A stretch of 64,000 bases of DNA from Kiritimatiellota bacterium (lineage in GTDB: Bacteria > Verrucomicrobiota > Kiritimatiellia > JAAZAB01). The position numbers were made by a program, and so were the translations under genes. Shown one piece after another: positions 10,372 to 18,813 of this stretch (the stretch's first letter is position 1; every line of letters starts with the position of its first letter). The stretch spans positions 1 to 64,000 of the forward strand of contig JAPLSY010000053.1 in NCBI GenBank assembly GCA_026398415.1, read 5' to 3'. The notes under the pieces were generated by a model. That model was not told the DNA's origin. It made no database searches and saw only the letters and a list, made by a program, of their open reading frames with translations.

Positions 10372-11148
10372 ATGTTAAAATATTCTCCCTGTCTGGATAT
10401 GTTTTTCAAGGATTTGCCGATCGAAAAGCGCATGGAAAAAATCAGGGACATCGGCTTCCAGTATTTTGAAATCTGGTCGTGGTGGGATAAGGATGTGGAT
10501 GCGCTTTTAAATGCGCTGAAAAAGAATCAAATTGAGCTGGCGGCCTGCTGCACGCATTTCATCCCGCTCGTTTTGCCCGAGAAACGAAAGGAATACATCG
10601 ATGGGTTAGAGGCGACCGTAAAAACCTGCCGGAAACTAAGTTGCAATATGATTATCTCGCAGGTGGGCAATGAAGTTCCCGGCAAGGATAGAAACGTGCA
10701 GAAAGAAAGCATTATTGCCGGATTGAAGGAAGCGTCCGTTATTCTCGAAAGAAACAATATTACCCTTGTCGTCGAGCCGCTAAATACGCTTTATGACCAT
10801 CAAGGATATTTTCTATCCAGATCGGATGAGGCCGCCGAAATAATCGGCAAAGTATCTTCGGCCAATGTAAAAATGCTTTTCGATATTTACCATCAACAGA
10901 TATCGGAAGGAAATGTTATAAATAACATTCAGCGCTATATTCAGTATATCGGACATTTTCATATGGCCGATGTGCCCGGCCGCCATGAACCCGGTACCGG
11001 GGAAATCAATTATAAAAATATTTTCAGGCGCATCGAAGAGTTGGCCTATCATGGCCATGTTGGGATCGAACTATTCCCTTCGGACAAAAACAACCATTAT
11101 GGAATTCTGAAGGAAATAAAAGATTCGTTTAGAGAAAGAAAACGATAA
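10372..11148 (+). CDS. Sugar phosphate isomerase/epimerase (hydroxypyruvate isomerase-like)
   Basis: 258 residues; a TIM-barrel of the xylose-isomerase-like/AP-endonuclease-2 superfamily. Metal-site residues are recognisable: VVEPLN (Glu), MLFDIYHQQ (Asp and His), HFHMADVPGRHEPGTG and GHVGIELFPS (Glu). The DVPGRHEPGTGEIN segment is characteristic of hydroxypyruvate isomerase (Hyi)-like proteins. It starts 3 bp after the dehydrogenase and is surely co-transcribed. It likely isomerises or epimerises the keto product of the neighbour. The exact substrate cannot be read. Confidence 0.85.
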   Translation: MLKYSPCLDMFFKDLPIEKRMEKIRDIGFQYFEIWSWWDKDVDALLNALKKNQIELAACCTHFIPLVLPEKRKEYIDGLEATVKTCRKLSCNMIISQVGNEVPGKDRNVQKESIIAGLKEASVILERNNITLVVEPLNTLYDHQGYFLSRSDEAAEIIGKVSSANVKMLFDIYHQQISEGNVINNIQRYIQYIGHFHMADVPGRHEPGTGEINYKNIFRRIEELAYHGHVGIELFPSDKNNHYGILKEIKDSFRERKR

Positions 11149-11311
11149 GGAACAAAGAGATGGTATGAATATAACGGGGGAATATCATTGCTGTCCAAGA
11201 TAACTGGTTTTGGGGCGTAAAGCACCCATTATTCCTCGGAAAATCACGTATTGGACGCGACGGGTTTCCGAAATCAACGTAGGAGATTAAACTATTAAGT
11301 GGTCAGTTATA

Positions 11312-13012
11312 TTGGCTCTTTGCGCCTTAGTTATATTGGCTGTTTTCGTTATGAAACAACCCCCGGAAAAAGAAGAACTTTCCCTTGTCTGCATGCAGCC
11401 CCTTGCTCATGAATATGTGGCTTTGAATAAGAATTTTTCGGTAGGACAAACCTATGTGCCTGAACTTTCATGCTTAACTAAAATATCCGTATTCATTAAA
11501 GGCCCGGAACATCCTGAAGACAAAGGCGCGATAACTCTTGGTATAAGAAAGAAATGGAATGATGCCTCTATTTGTTCAGTCTCTGTTCCGGCAGAAAAAA
11601 TATCCAAAGATGGAGAATGGGTGGATTTTTATTTCAAGGAATTTCCGCAACTCGATGTCGGAAGCCAATACCTTATTCATTTGAGTTCAGATACGCATGA
11701 GCAGGCGGCCTGCAAGGTCGCGGTGGCGACGGACTACTTTTACGACTTGTATCCGCAGGGAACAGCTCGATGCACCGGGGACAATGAAGATGCCCGAGCC
11801 CTGATAAATACAGATCTGGCTTTCAAAGTATATGCATTAAAAACTCCTGAAAAGAAAAGTCCTCTCACAAAAAAAATATTCTTCATGAATATTGATTATG
11901 CTGATAATTTCATCATAGGACCGCATGGCTATGGCAGTCTTGACGGCATATCCCCTCAACAAGAGATTTTTGATTCATTGAAGGAATTAAAGGAAAATGG
12001 TTTTGACGGCGTCCTCTGGAGAGTTTCCTTTCTGGGAAGGGCAATGTATCATAGCAAAACCCGCGATATTTTTTCAAGTCGCGATGCCAAAGATGATGTT
12101 AGATATAACAAACTTACGGAGGCCCTGACAAAATGCGATCCTTTAAAAGAAGCTGTGGCCGCATGCCGCAAACTTGACCTGAAAATTTACGCATGGGTTC
12201 TCCTGAATGACGAGGGGAGGCATCGAGAAGAACTGGCTTCTTATTTTATCCAAAACCCACATCTCCAATGGGTATCGCGCAAAAAAGAGGAATATCTTTC
12301 TGGCGTTCCCTGCTACGCATACCCTGAGGTTCGCGAGCATTTTCTATCTCAGATGAAGGAACTTATGGAATACAATGTAGATGGAATATTCATGAGCACG
12401 AGATCACACACTTCCTCATTTAGAAGAAAGGAATTGCTGAAATACGGCTTCAATGAACCGGTAATGGATGCTTTCAGGGATAAATACGGCAAAGATATCG
12501 CCGATGAATTTATCCCGGAGTTCGATGGAGACAAATTTATAGAGCTTCATGGAAATCTGATGAATGAGTTTTATAGAGATGTAAAAAATCTGAGAGACAA
12601 ACAGTTTCCAGACATTAAACTTGCGGCGGACCTCTCTAATCTACCTCAAAATTGGCCTTTATTGGTAAAAGAAAAACTGATCGACAATTTAATGGTGAAT
12701 ACCCAAACAGGCCCTTCTGGAATATTGCCTGGCGGTAATGATTATAAAGATATTCCGGATTATTATTTCAATGCCATTAAAAAAATGAATGGGACAACGG
12801 ATGTTTTAATGTGGATGCAGATAGCTAGCTATAAACAAGAAACACAACAAGCCGAACACTCAAAAGAAAAATTTTATAATGACGTGCTGGGAATCAGGCA
12901 GTCGAAATGCCGTGGCGCGGTAGTTCATGAACATGCCGATTTCTTGCGCCAACCGGAAAAATTCTGGCCTTACTTCATAAAAGCACGGCATGAGCCTGTG
13001 ACTTCAGAGTAA
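11312..13012 (+). CDS. Membrane-anchored GHL-type putative glycosyl hydrolase
   Basis: The first standard codon in frame is TTG 11312 (566 residues), but the better start is ATT 11294: AGGAG lies eight bases before it, and it adds the charged IKWSVI in front of a hydrophobic stretch (LALCALVILAVFV) forming a signal anchor. Residues ~25-180 look like a carbohydrate-binding beta-sandwich. The C-terminal ~370 residues resemble the family-10-like TIM barrels of bacterial surface glycosidases: NGFDGVLWRVSF, LKIYAWVLLNDEG, and YAYPEVREHFLSQMKELMEYNVDGIFM. Substrate unknown. A 160-bp gap separates it from the isomerase. Confidence 0.7.
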   Translation: MALCALVILAVFVMKQPPEKEELSLVCMQPLAHEYVALNKNFSVGQTYVPELSCLTKISVFIKGPEHPEDKGAITLGIRKKWNDASICSVSVPAEKISKDGEWVDFYFKEFPQLDVGSQYLIHLSSDTHEQAACKVAVATDYFYDLYPQGTARCTGDNEDARALINTDLAFKVYALKTPEKKSPLTKKIFFMNIDYADNFIIGPHGYGSLDGISPQQEIFDSLKELKENGFDGVLWRVSFLGRAMYHSKTRDIFSSRDAKDDVRYNKLTEALTKCDPLKEAVAACRKLDLKIYAWVLLNDEGRHREELASYFIQNPHLQWVSRKKEEYLSGVPCYAYPEVREHFLSQMKELMEYNVDGIFMSTRSHTSSFRRKELLKYGFNEPVMDAFRDKYGKDIADEFIPEFDGDKFIELHGNLMNEFYRDVKNLRDKQFPDIKLAADLSNLPQNWPLLVKEKLIDNLMVNTQTGPSGILPGGNDYKDIPDYYFNAIKKMNGTTDVLMWMQIASYKQETQQAEHSKEKFYNDVLGIRQSKCRGAVVHEHADFLRQPEKFWPYFIKARHEPVTSE

Positions 13013-13055
13013 AAGTGCAAAATTACTGAAAGGATACCCTGTAAAAACACGATGC

Positions 13056-14483
13056 TTGCAACGGATGTTGATCGGGTTGGGGCTGACGATGGCCTTGGCA
13101 GTGCCTTTGGCATCGGCGACGAATTATTACGTGGTGACGTCGAGCCAGCAGCCGTCGCCGCCGACCTCGCTGTGGACCAATTGGGGATTGGCCCACACAA
13201 ATCTGATCGAAGTCGTTGCCGCCGCCCGCGACTACGACACGGTGTATGTAACCAACAACGCCATCTATTACCTGACGAATCAAATAACCGTCAGCGATGC
13301 CATCACGGTGCGGAGTTGGGGGCCGGGTGGAATTCTGGACCCGACCAACACGATCATAGACGCTAACTATCCCAACGCGGCCACGACCAACCGGCATTTT
13401 ACGCTTAGCAATTACTGGGCAACCTTGGCGGGCTTTACGCTCACAAACGGGTGGGATACCTCATACGAAAGCAACTCAGCCAGCGGCGGGTCCATCTATA
13501 TATATTATGGAACAGTGTCAAACTGCATTATCATGCGAAACTATGCGTTAAACCCGCATTCTACTTATCAGCGTGCTGGCGGGGGCGGAATATTTATGGG
13601 GCTGAATACTGCCAACAGTGGGGGTGTGTGGAATTGCACAATTAGCGGTAATTCGGCATGGAAAACTGGTGGTGGAATTATCATCTACAATGGCGGGCCA
13701 TGGCAGGTTGCCAATTGCACCATCTCCGACAATTCTGCAATTGGAGCGGCTAATTCTGGCGGGGGAATCTTTGCCACTTCGTCCTCCGCAGCCGCGTCAA
13801 TAATCAGCAATTGCTGGGTTGTATCCAATTACTCTCAAAATTATGCCGGTGGTATATATCTGGGTTATCCCCTGCAATGCCACAATTCCTTGATCATGGG
13901 AAATACAGCCAGCGGCTATGAAGGGGGTGGCGTTCGTATGGCCGGTGCCAGCTTGCTCAGAAATTGCTTGGTTGTTAGTAATTTTGCTCAAGCAGCATCT
14001 GGTGGTGGAGTATATGCTGGCAATGGCAATCCTTTAATTCAAAACTGCACGATTTCCAGTAACGTATCTGGTGCCGCGGGAGGCGGATTCTTTTTCTCTT
14101 GGAGTGACGGTTTCCCGAAGATCGAAAACACAATAATATGGGGCAATCGCGGAAGTGGAATTAACTCTAACTGGTACATCAGTCGCACGGATCCAGCGTT
14201 GACAATGGTCACATTCACTAATTGCCTCACCTCGCCGAACATTGTTCACGCTTGTGCCTCCGCGGTCAATACCATCACCAACGATCCGCGATATGTGAAT
14301 GCCGCAACGGGTGATTTCCGGTTGCAATCGGATTCGCCCTGCATCAATGCCGGTGTGAATCGGGACTGGATGGAGGGTGCGCGGGATTTTTACGGCAATC
14401 GGCGCATTGATAATTTCCGCAAAACCGTTGATATCGGCGCCTGTGAATACCTTGGTAAAGGCACATTGTTCCGCGTCTATTAA
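13056..14483 (+). CDS. Secreted right-handed beta-helix protein with choice-of-anchor Q-like end
   Basis: 475 residues from TTG 13056; GAAAGGAT lies too far upstream of this codon but 6 bases from an in-frame GTA at 13041, which would give a better signal peptide (n-region KTRCLQR, core MLIGLGLTMALAVPLASA, cleavage before TNYYV). The body has repeated GGGI and NCxIxxN turns (for example GGGGIFMG, NCTISGNSA, NCTISDNSA, NCTISSNVS) of a parallel beta-helix, as in polymorphic outer-membrane proteins and pectate-lyase-like folds. The end (SDSPCINAGVN...VDIGACEYLG) matches the choice-of-anchor Q type. Probably a surface adhesin or inactive lyase relative. Confidence 0.78.
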   Translation: MQRMLIGLGLTMALAVPLASATNYYVVTSSQQPSPPTSLWTNWGLAHTNLIEVVAAARDYDTVYVTNNAIYYLTNQITVSDAITVRSWGPGGILDPTNTIIDANYPNAATTNRHFTLSNYWATLAGFTLTNGWDTSYESNSASGGSIYIYYGTVSNCIIMRNYALNPHSTYQRAGGGGIFMGLNTANSGGVWNCTISGNSAWKTGGGIIIYNGGPWQVANCTISDNSAIGAANSGGGIFATSSSAAASIISNCWVVSNYSQNYAGGIYLGYPLQCHNSLIMGNTASGYEGGGVRMAGASLLRNCLVVSNFAQAASGGGVYAGNGNPLIQNCTISSNVSGAAGGGFFFSWSDGFPKIENTIIWGNRGSGINSNWYISRTDPALTMVTFTNCLTSPNIVHACASAVNTITNDPRYVNAATGDFRLQSDSPCINAGVNRDWMEGARDFYGNRRIDNFRKTVDIGACEYLGKGTLFRVY

Positions 14484-14490
14484 GGAAGTA

Positions 14491-17223
14491 TTATTCCACC
14501 GCATAAGATAGCCGCACTTCGGTAACCCGCGGGGTGCAGCCGCCGCCCTTGGCGCCCAATGCCAGACGATACTGGGCCCACCGCCCGTGAGGCGGCCCCT
14601 TGTGGATGGCTTGAGCGTTGTCCAGCCAGGTCTCCGGTCCGTCGGCGCCCTGCCAAGCCGCCGCGTCCAAGCCTTCGCGTGTTTCGGCGAACCGGACCTG
14701 GCCACGCACCCACGTCTTGGGAAGCAGTTCCGCTTCCCATGCCAAACTTTCCGCCCGTGCCTTGGGCGGTAGTTCATAGGGGCTGGATACATAAAACTCT
14801 TCGGGCGAGCGGTCCATGATGTTGCCCGGTTCCTGTACCAGCATGCCGTGCGGCCCATTGGTGGGCAGCCAGGTAACCCGTTGCTCGGAGAACCCTGCGG
14901 GGCCGTTCCACCAGACCATGGAATGGCCCGGGTGACTGCCGTAGACCTTGTGATTGGCCACGGCAAGGTCAATCCAGCCATCCTCGTTGAAGTCGTTTGC
15001 AATACAGCCGGAGGCCGAATGCGTGAAGAGCCGCTTACGCCGCTCCGCCGAATAATGGCCGCGGGGGCCGCCCCAGTAAATGAACGAGTCCACGTCGCGG
15101 GTGCGTACGCCGTGGTATGACCCTGCATAGATGTCCAGGATCCCGTCGTTATTGAAGTCCGCCACGGCCAGGGAACAGGCGGCATAGGCGGGCAAGTACA
15201 TCTTGCGGTTTTCCCGGAAACCATCCGGGCCGTTCCAGTAAACCACCACGAAAGATTCGAAGTTGCCGGCGCTCTTAAGATAATTGTCGGACGAGGCGCT
15301 GTACGTGCCGATCACCAGGTCCAGGTACCCGTTGCCGGTCAGGTCTGCCGCCCGCGCACAGCCTGCGCACTCAACCAACAGACTGGAAGAGCGTTGCATG
15401 CTGAAGCCATCCGGGCCGCCCCAGAGAATGAACGTCCGATCATGATCGACCTCCGGAATGACCAGGTCCAGCCAGCCGTCGTTGTTCAAATCGGCCAACA
15501 GCATCCAGCGCTGCTCCCTGTAGACGATGCCGTCCTTCTCCACATGGATCCGTTCCGGATGCTTGAGGTCGAAGCCGTTAGGCCCGCCGTAGAAGATATC
15601 AATGTAGGCATAGCCGAACCCGACTGTGATCAAGTCGAGATACCCGTCGCGGTTGAGGTCTGCACAGACCACGCCACAACTGTGGGTGGTTGGGAATACG
15701 GTCTTGCGCTCGGGACGAAATCCGTCTTTGTCCTGCCAATAAAGGAACGAGCCGGGATCCAGCTCCGGCGCGTTCTCCGAAGAGTTGGCAAAAAACACAT
15801 CCACGTAGCCGTCATCGTTGAAGTCGCAGCATAAGGCGTCGGGTGCCGCCCAACTCACCAGTTCCTCACGCCGGTCTTCCTTGAAACCGTCGGGGCCGCC
15901 ATAGTAAATGTAGGAGGGGATGTTGGCCCGCACGCAGCCGGTGGTCCGGTTGATAAAGACTACTTGCGGCAAGGGTGCCTCCGCGGTCCGCCCAATCAAC
16001 GCCTCGGTGGGATCATGGGCCTGGATGCGGATGGGTTCGCCCTGCACGCCCGAACGTCCCCCGTGGTAGATGAGGGAATCAACGGTGTACATGATATCGT
16101 CCCGGCCCTGGCATACAACGATCTCATCGCAGCCATCGCCATCCAGGTCGCCCACGACCGCGTCCCTGGCGCAGTGGGTTTCCAGGGCCGACCGGTGTGC
16201 GTTGCTGTAGCCTTCTTCCCGTCCCCAATAGATCCAGGAAACTTCGCGGCCATCCACTTTCTGCCGCGCGGCCAGTACCAGGTCCGGCAGGCCGTCGCCG
16301 TTAACATCGCCCAGGGCCGCGGAGATCACCGGCCCGGTTTCCAGGCGCAGTGGGTTCCCAAAGGTCCGGTCCGGATTTACCGGAATCAGCAGGGTCTCCT
16401 GTTGCGGGCATATGAACAGGTGGGGCCGTTCCCCGATCCGGAGGATGCGTGGTTTCCACGTGTCGCGCAACTCCACGCGCCCGGCCGTGGTTGTACCTTG
16501 GAATGATGCAGATGTCCCCCCCGAACCGTAGGGATCCAGCGTCTTGGTATTTAGAGGGGCAAGACCATCCCGACTACCCCAAAGGATGAATTCGCCTTTC
16601 AGGTCCTTGACGTAAAGGTCGGCACACCCATCCCCGTCCAGGTCGCCGGCCACCATGGACACCGCGCTGACCGCCAGTTCGACGAACCGGCTGAATTGAA
16701 ACCCGCCCGGCTGTTGATAGAAAATCCGCAGCTTTCCGTCGCTGGCGAAGGCGATATCCGGAAGACCGTCCCCGTTGAAATCGCCGACGGCCACGGCCGT
16801 GCAGTTTGGCGCCGGTAATTCGATTCGATACCGTTCGCTCAAACCTTCCGGCGAGCCGTAGTAAACGAATGCATTCAGATCGTTGTGGCATTGGACGCCG
16901 CTGCTCTGCATGGCCACGACCAGGTCCTGGTATCCGTCGCCATTCAGGTCCGCCAGCACGCCCGCGACGGAGCCGTTGGATGGCAGTTCCAGTTTGCCTG
17001 CGGCATGCAGGGGATCGGCGAAGACATAGATGGGTGGCCGTTCGTTGTTGTCCTGGCTGTTGACGAACAACAGGTCAAGATATCCGTCGCGGTTGATGTC
17101 AAAGTGGTGAATCCGCTGGAGAACGCCGGCATGGGAAACATAGAGATTCTGGCCCGCGTTGCCGAAGGTTCCATCCCGGAAGTCCTTAAAACCGCTTTCC
17201 TTCCATACGCCGTGCTTGGCCAT
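14491..17223 (-). CDS. FG-GAP/VCBS repeat protein (beta-propeller)
   Basis: 910 residues from ATG 17223 with AAGGAG seven bases upstream. More than ten calcium-loop repeats of the form D-N/G-D-G-x-x-D-L are visible (DINRDGYLDLLF, DLNGDGYQDLVV, DFNGDGLPDIAF, DLDGDGCADLYV, DVNGDGLPDLVL and others), often followed by YYGGPDGF, indicating one or two propellers. A C-terminal ~70-residue domain (TWVRGQVRFAE...GRWAQYRLALGA...TPRVTEVRLSY) is shared with the paralogue at 25290. No signal peptide is visible, unusual for this class. It ends 7 bp from the end of the convergent beta-helix gene. Function unknown; polysaccharide binding or lyase activity is possible. Confidence 0.85.
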   Translation of the reverse strand: MAKHGVWKESGFKDFRDGTFGNAGQNLYVSHAGVLQRIHHFDINRDGYLDLLFVNSQDNNERPPIYVFADPLHAAGKLELPSNGSVAGVLADLNGDGYQDLVVAMQSSGVQCHNDLNAFVYYGSPEGLSERYRIELPAPNCTAVAVGDFNGDGLPDIAFASDGKLRIFYQQPGGFQFSRFVELAVSAVSMVAGDLDGDGCADLYVKDLKGEFILWGSRDGLAPLNTKTLDPYGSGGTSASFQGTTTAGRVELRDTWKPRILRIGERPHLFICPQQETLLIPVNPDRTFGNPLRLETGPVISAALGDVNGDGLPDLVLAARQKVDGREVSWIYWGREEGYSNAHRSALETHCARDAVVGDLDGDGCDEIVVCQGRDDIMYTVDSLIYHGGRSGVQGEPIRIQAHDPTEALIGRTAEAPLPQVVFINRTTGCVRANIPSYIYYGGPDGFKEDRREELVSWAAPDALCCDFNDDGYVDVFFANSSENAPELDPGSFLYWQDKDGFRPERKTVFPTTHSCGVVCADLNRDGYLDLITVGFGYAYIDIFYGGPNGFDLKHPERIHVEKDGIVYREQRWMLLADLNNDGWLDLVIPEVDHDRTFILWGGPDGFSMQRSSSLLVECAGCARAADLTGNGYLDLVIGTYSASSDNYLKSAGNFESFVVVYWNGPDGFRENRKMYLPAYAACSLAVADFNNDGILDIYAGSYHGVRTRDVDSFIYWGGPRGHYSAERRKRLFTHSASGCIANDFNEDGWIDLAVANHKVYGSHPGHSMVWWNGPAGFSEQRVTWLPTNGPHGMLVQEPGNIMDRSPEEFYVSSPYELPPKARAESLAWEAELLPKTWVRGQVRFAETREGLDAAAWQGADGPETWLDNAQAIHKGPPHGRWAQYRLALGAKGGGCTPRVTEVRLSYAVE

Positions 17224-17380
17224 GACCGCTCCTTTTTGGTTCTGTTGTCAGTTTAATTTTTGTAACTGTTCTGGTCGTTTTCAGACCGAATTTCTGCCAT
17301 AGGCTGATCTGTGGAATTGAACATGATGAACAGGCGTTTAGCAAGCCGGTAGTTTGACCAGTTGTTTGACTTGTAATTTT

Positions 17381-17464
17381 ATTTTTGTTGACATGCGCGA
17401 CGTTTAATTGTATACAAATGGCATAAATAACTGGAATTGAAAAATGGATGCAAAAAAAAGAAGC
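17381..17464 (+). promoter_or_regulatory. Duplicated GntR-type promoter/operator, copy 1
   Basis: TTGACA (17388-17393), 17 bp, TATACA (17411-17416): a near-ideal sigma-70 promoter. The palindrome TTGTATACAA (17408-17417) covers the -10 box, a typical site for a FadR-type GntR repressor. The ~84-bp block is almost identical to 18732-18813 upstream of the gntR gene (three substitutions and one A-run length change), including the ATGGATG start region. Confidence 0.75.
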
Positions 17465-17557
17465 TATACCGTCAAAGGGAAAGATTTCCGGAAGGGGATC
17501 AGATTGGAACTTGCGGCTGATAGTTATGGTGTTCTTCAACTTCGGAGGGCTATATGA
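17444..17557 (+). CDS. Short leader reading frame ahead of the uroD-like gene
   Basis: A 37-residue frame that starts at the ATG copied from the gntR start region (MDAKK here, MDVKK in the regulator), then diverges completely. It is rich in basic residues and ends with TGA inside ATATGATG, overlapping the ATG of the uroD-like gene. It may be a remnant of a promoter duplication, a leader that couples translation to the next gene, or chance. The ribosome site is weak (GGAATTGAAAA), the same as for the regulator. Confidence 0.3.
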   Translation: MDAKKRSYTVKGKDFRKGIRLELAADSYGVLQLRRAI

Positions 17558-18657
17558 TGTCTCCCAGGGAACGCTTGCTATCGCCATTTCGAGGTGTTAA
17601 ACCGGATCGTCCGGCCTGGCTGGCGGATTTGAGTTATTGGTATGAAGCCATGCTCGAAGCCGGGAAATTGCCTCTGGAGTTCAAAGGCCGGGACGGCTAT
17701 AAACGGCTTCACGAATATTATGGCGTGTGCTGTCATTATGGCTGCCTTTGGCAAGTCTGCACGACGCGGTATGATCAGGTCGAAATTCGTACAGATGAAA
17801 CCCAGTGTGAGCGCATTCACCGGTGGCTGACTCCCGGCGGAGAATTAACCGCACGGTGGAAATACATGGCGCAATCCTCGTGCTGGGCATGTGTTGAATA
17901 TCCCGTTAAATCGGCCGCTGATCTTAAGATCGTTCAGGATATTTTTGCGCGTACGCACTATGATCCCGTGAGTCCCGGCGAATACCTGTCTGCGGCGGCA
18001 CGTCTGGGCGAAAGCGGCCTGCCGATCACGCCTCTTCCGCGGAGTCCTTTGCCGGCTTTGTTTACTGACTGGTGCGGCGTGATGAATACCATCTATCTCA
18101 TCACTGATGAACCGCGTGCCGTGGAGGACACCTTGTCGATCATTGACCGGTCAAACGACGGGGCGTTTAATTGCATCGTTTCCGGACCGGCAGAATTGCT
18201 GCATTTCGGCGATAATCTGGACAGCGGCAATTGTGCCTCGTATTTCAATGAATACATGGGTGCGTACTATCAACGGCGCCTTGATCAAATTCACAAGGCC
18301 GGTAAATTTGCGGTGGTACATCTTGACGGGATGGTGCGTGGTTTGCTGCCGAAACTTGCCGCCTGCGGCTTCGACGGCATTGAATCCATTACGCCGGCTC
18401 CGGTTGGCGATGTCGCGATCGAGGAATTACGTGCCGTTGCTGCTGACCCGAAAACCATCATCTGGGGTGGCATTCCGGGCGCAATGTTCGCCAAGCCTTG
18501 GACTATGGAAGATATACGCGCGCATACGCGGCGACTGCTGGAAACCTTGTGGCCCGCAGGACGCTTGATTGTCGGTAGCGCAGACCAGATTCCTCCCGAT
18601 GGCGACATCGAATTCTGCCGCGTAATCGCCGACACTATAGAGGATTATAATGTCTGA
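17554..18657 (+). CDS. Uroporphyrinogen decarboxylase-family (MtaA/CmuA-like) protein
   Basis: 367 residues; GGAGGG precedes ATG 17554 (a second ATG follows at 17557). The URO-D superfamily barrel shows at the N-terminus (SPRERLLSPFRGVKPDRPAW), then AVVHLDGMVRGLLPKLAACGFDGIESITPAPVGD, where the His is in the place of a zinc ligand in corrinoid-methyltransferase relatives, and a C-terminal SADQIPPDGDIEFCRVIADTIE stretch. It is not a haem enzyme in this context: no porphyrin genes are nearby. Family members in PVC bacteria are thought to move methyl groups or act on unknown carboxylates. It sits behind promoter copy 1, under likely GntR control. Confidence 0.8.
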   Translation: MMSPRERLLSPFRGVKPDRPAWLADLSYWYEAMLEAGKLPLEFKGRDGYKRLHEYYGVCCHYGCLWQVCTTRYDQVEIRTDETQCERIHRWLTPGGELTARWKYMAQSSCWACVEYPVKSAADLKIVQDIFARTHYDPVSPGEYLSAAARLGESGLPITPLPRSPLPALFTDWCGVMNTIYLITDEPRAVEDTLSIIDRSNDGAFNCIVSGPAELLHFGDNLDSGNCASYFNEYMGAYYQRRLDQIHKAGKFAVVHLDGMVRGLLPKLAACGFDGIESITPAPVGDVAIEELRAVAADPKTIIWGGIPGAMFAKPWTMEDIRAHTRRLLETLWPAGRLIVGSADQIPPDGDIEFCRVIADTIEDYNV

Positions 18658-18684
18658 ATATTGCACCGAATCGGTGCAATATTC
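18656..18684. other. Perfect 14-bp-arm palindrome over the uroD-like stop codon
   Basis: GAATATTGCACCGA and TCGGTGCAATATTC are separated by a single A and begin inside the TGA stop. As RNA the stem would be strong, but no T-run follows directly. It may protect the mRNA end, form part of the terminator that follows, or be a protein-binding site. Confidence 0.65.
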
Positions 18685-18692
18685 ACTCTGCC

Positions 18693-18724
18693 CGCGCCAA
18701 TCTATGGCGCGAAGCCTATTTTTT
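18693..18724 (+). terminator. Rho-independent terminator after the uroD-like gene
   Basis: CGCGCCA, loop ATCTA, TGGCGCG, followed a few bases later by six T. It separates the uroD-like transcript from the gntR promoter immediately downstream. Confidence 0.7.
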
Positions 18725-18731
18725 ATGTTAA

Positions 18732-18813
18732 ATTTTTATTGACATGCGCGGCGTTTAATTGTATACAAATGGCATAAATAACTGGAATTGAAAAATGGAT
18801 GTAAAAAAAGAAG
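18732..18813 (+). promoter_or_regulatory. GntR promoter/operator, copy 2
   Basis: TTGACA (18739-18744), 17 bp, TATACA (18762-18767), with palindrome TTGTATACAA at 18759-18768. It drives the gntR gene whose ATG at 18795 lies inside the duplicated block, so autoregulation is likely. Confidence 0.75.

Noticed and set aside
14034..15224. Minus-strand frame of 396 codons over the ends of the beta-helix and VCBS genes
   Set aside because: Covers two supported genes, contains no recognisable motif and is Trp/Arg/Thr-rich as expected of a shifted frame of the VCBS gene.
17554..18657. Haem-biosynthesis hemE
   Set aside because: Only the superfamily fold matches; N-terminal porphyrin-binding features of HemE are not evident and there is no haem gene nearby.
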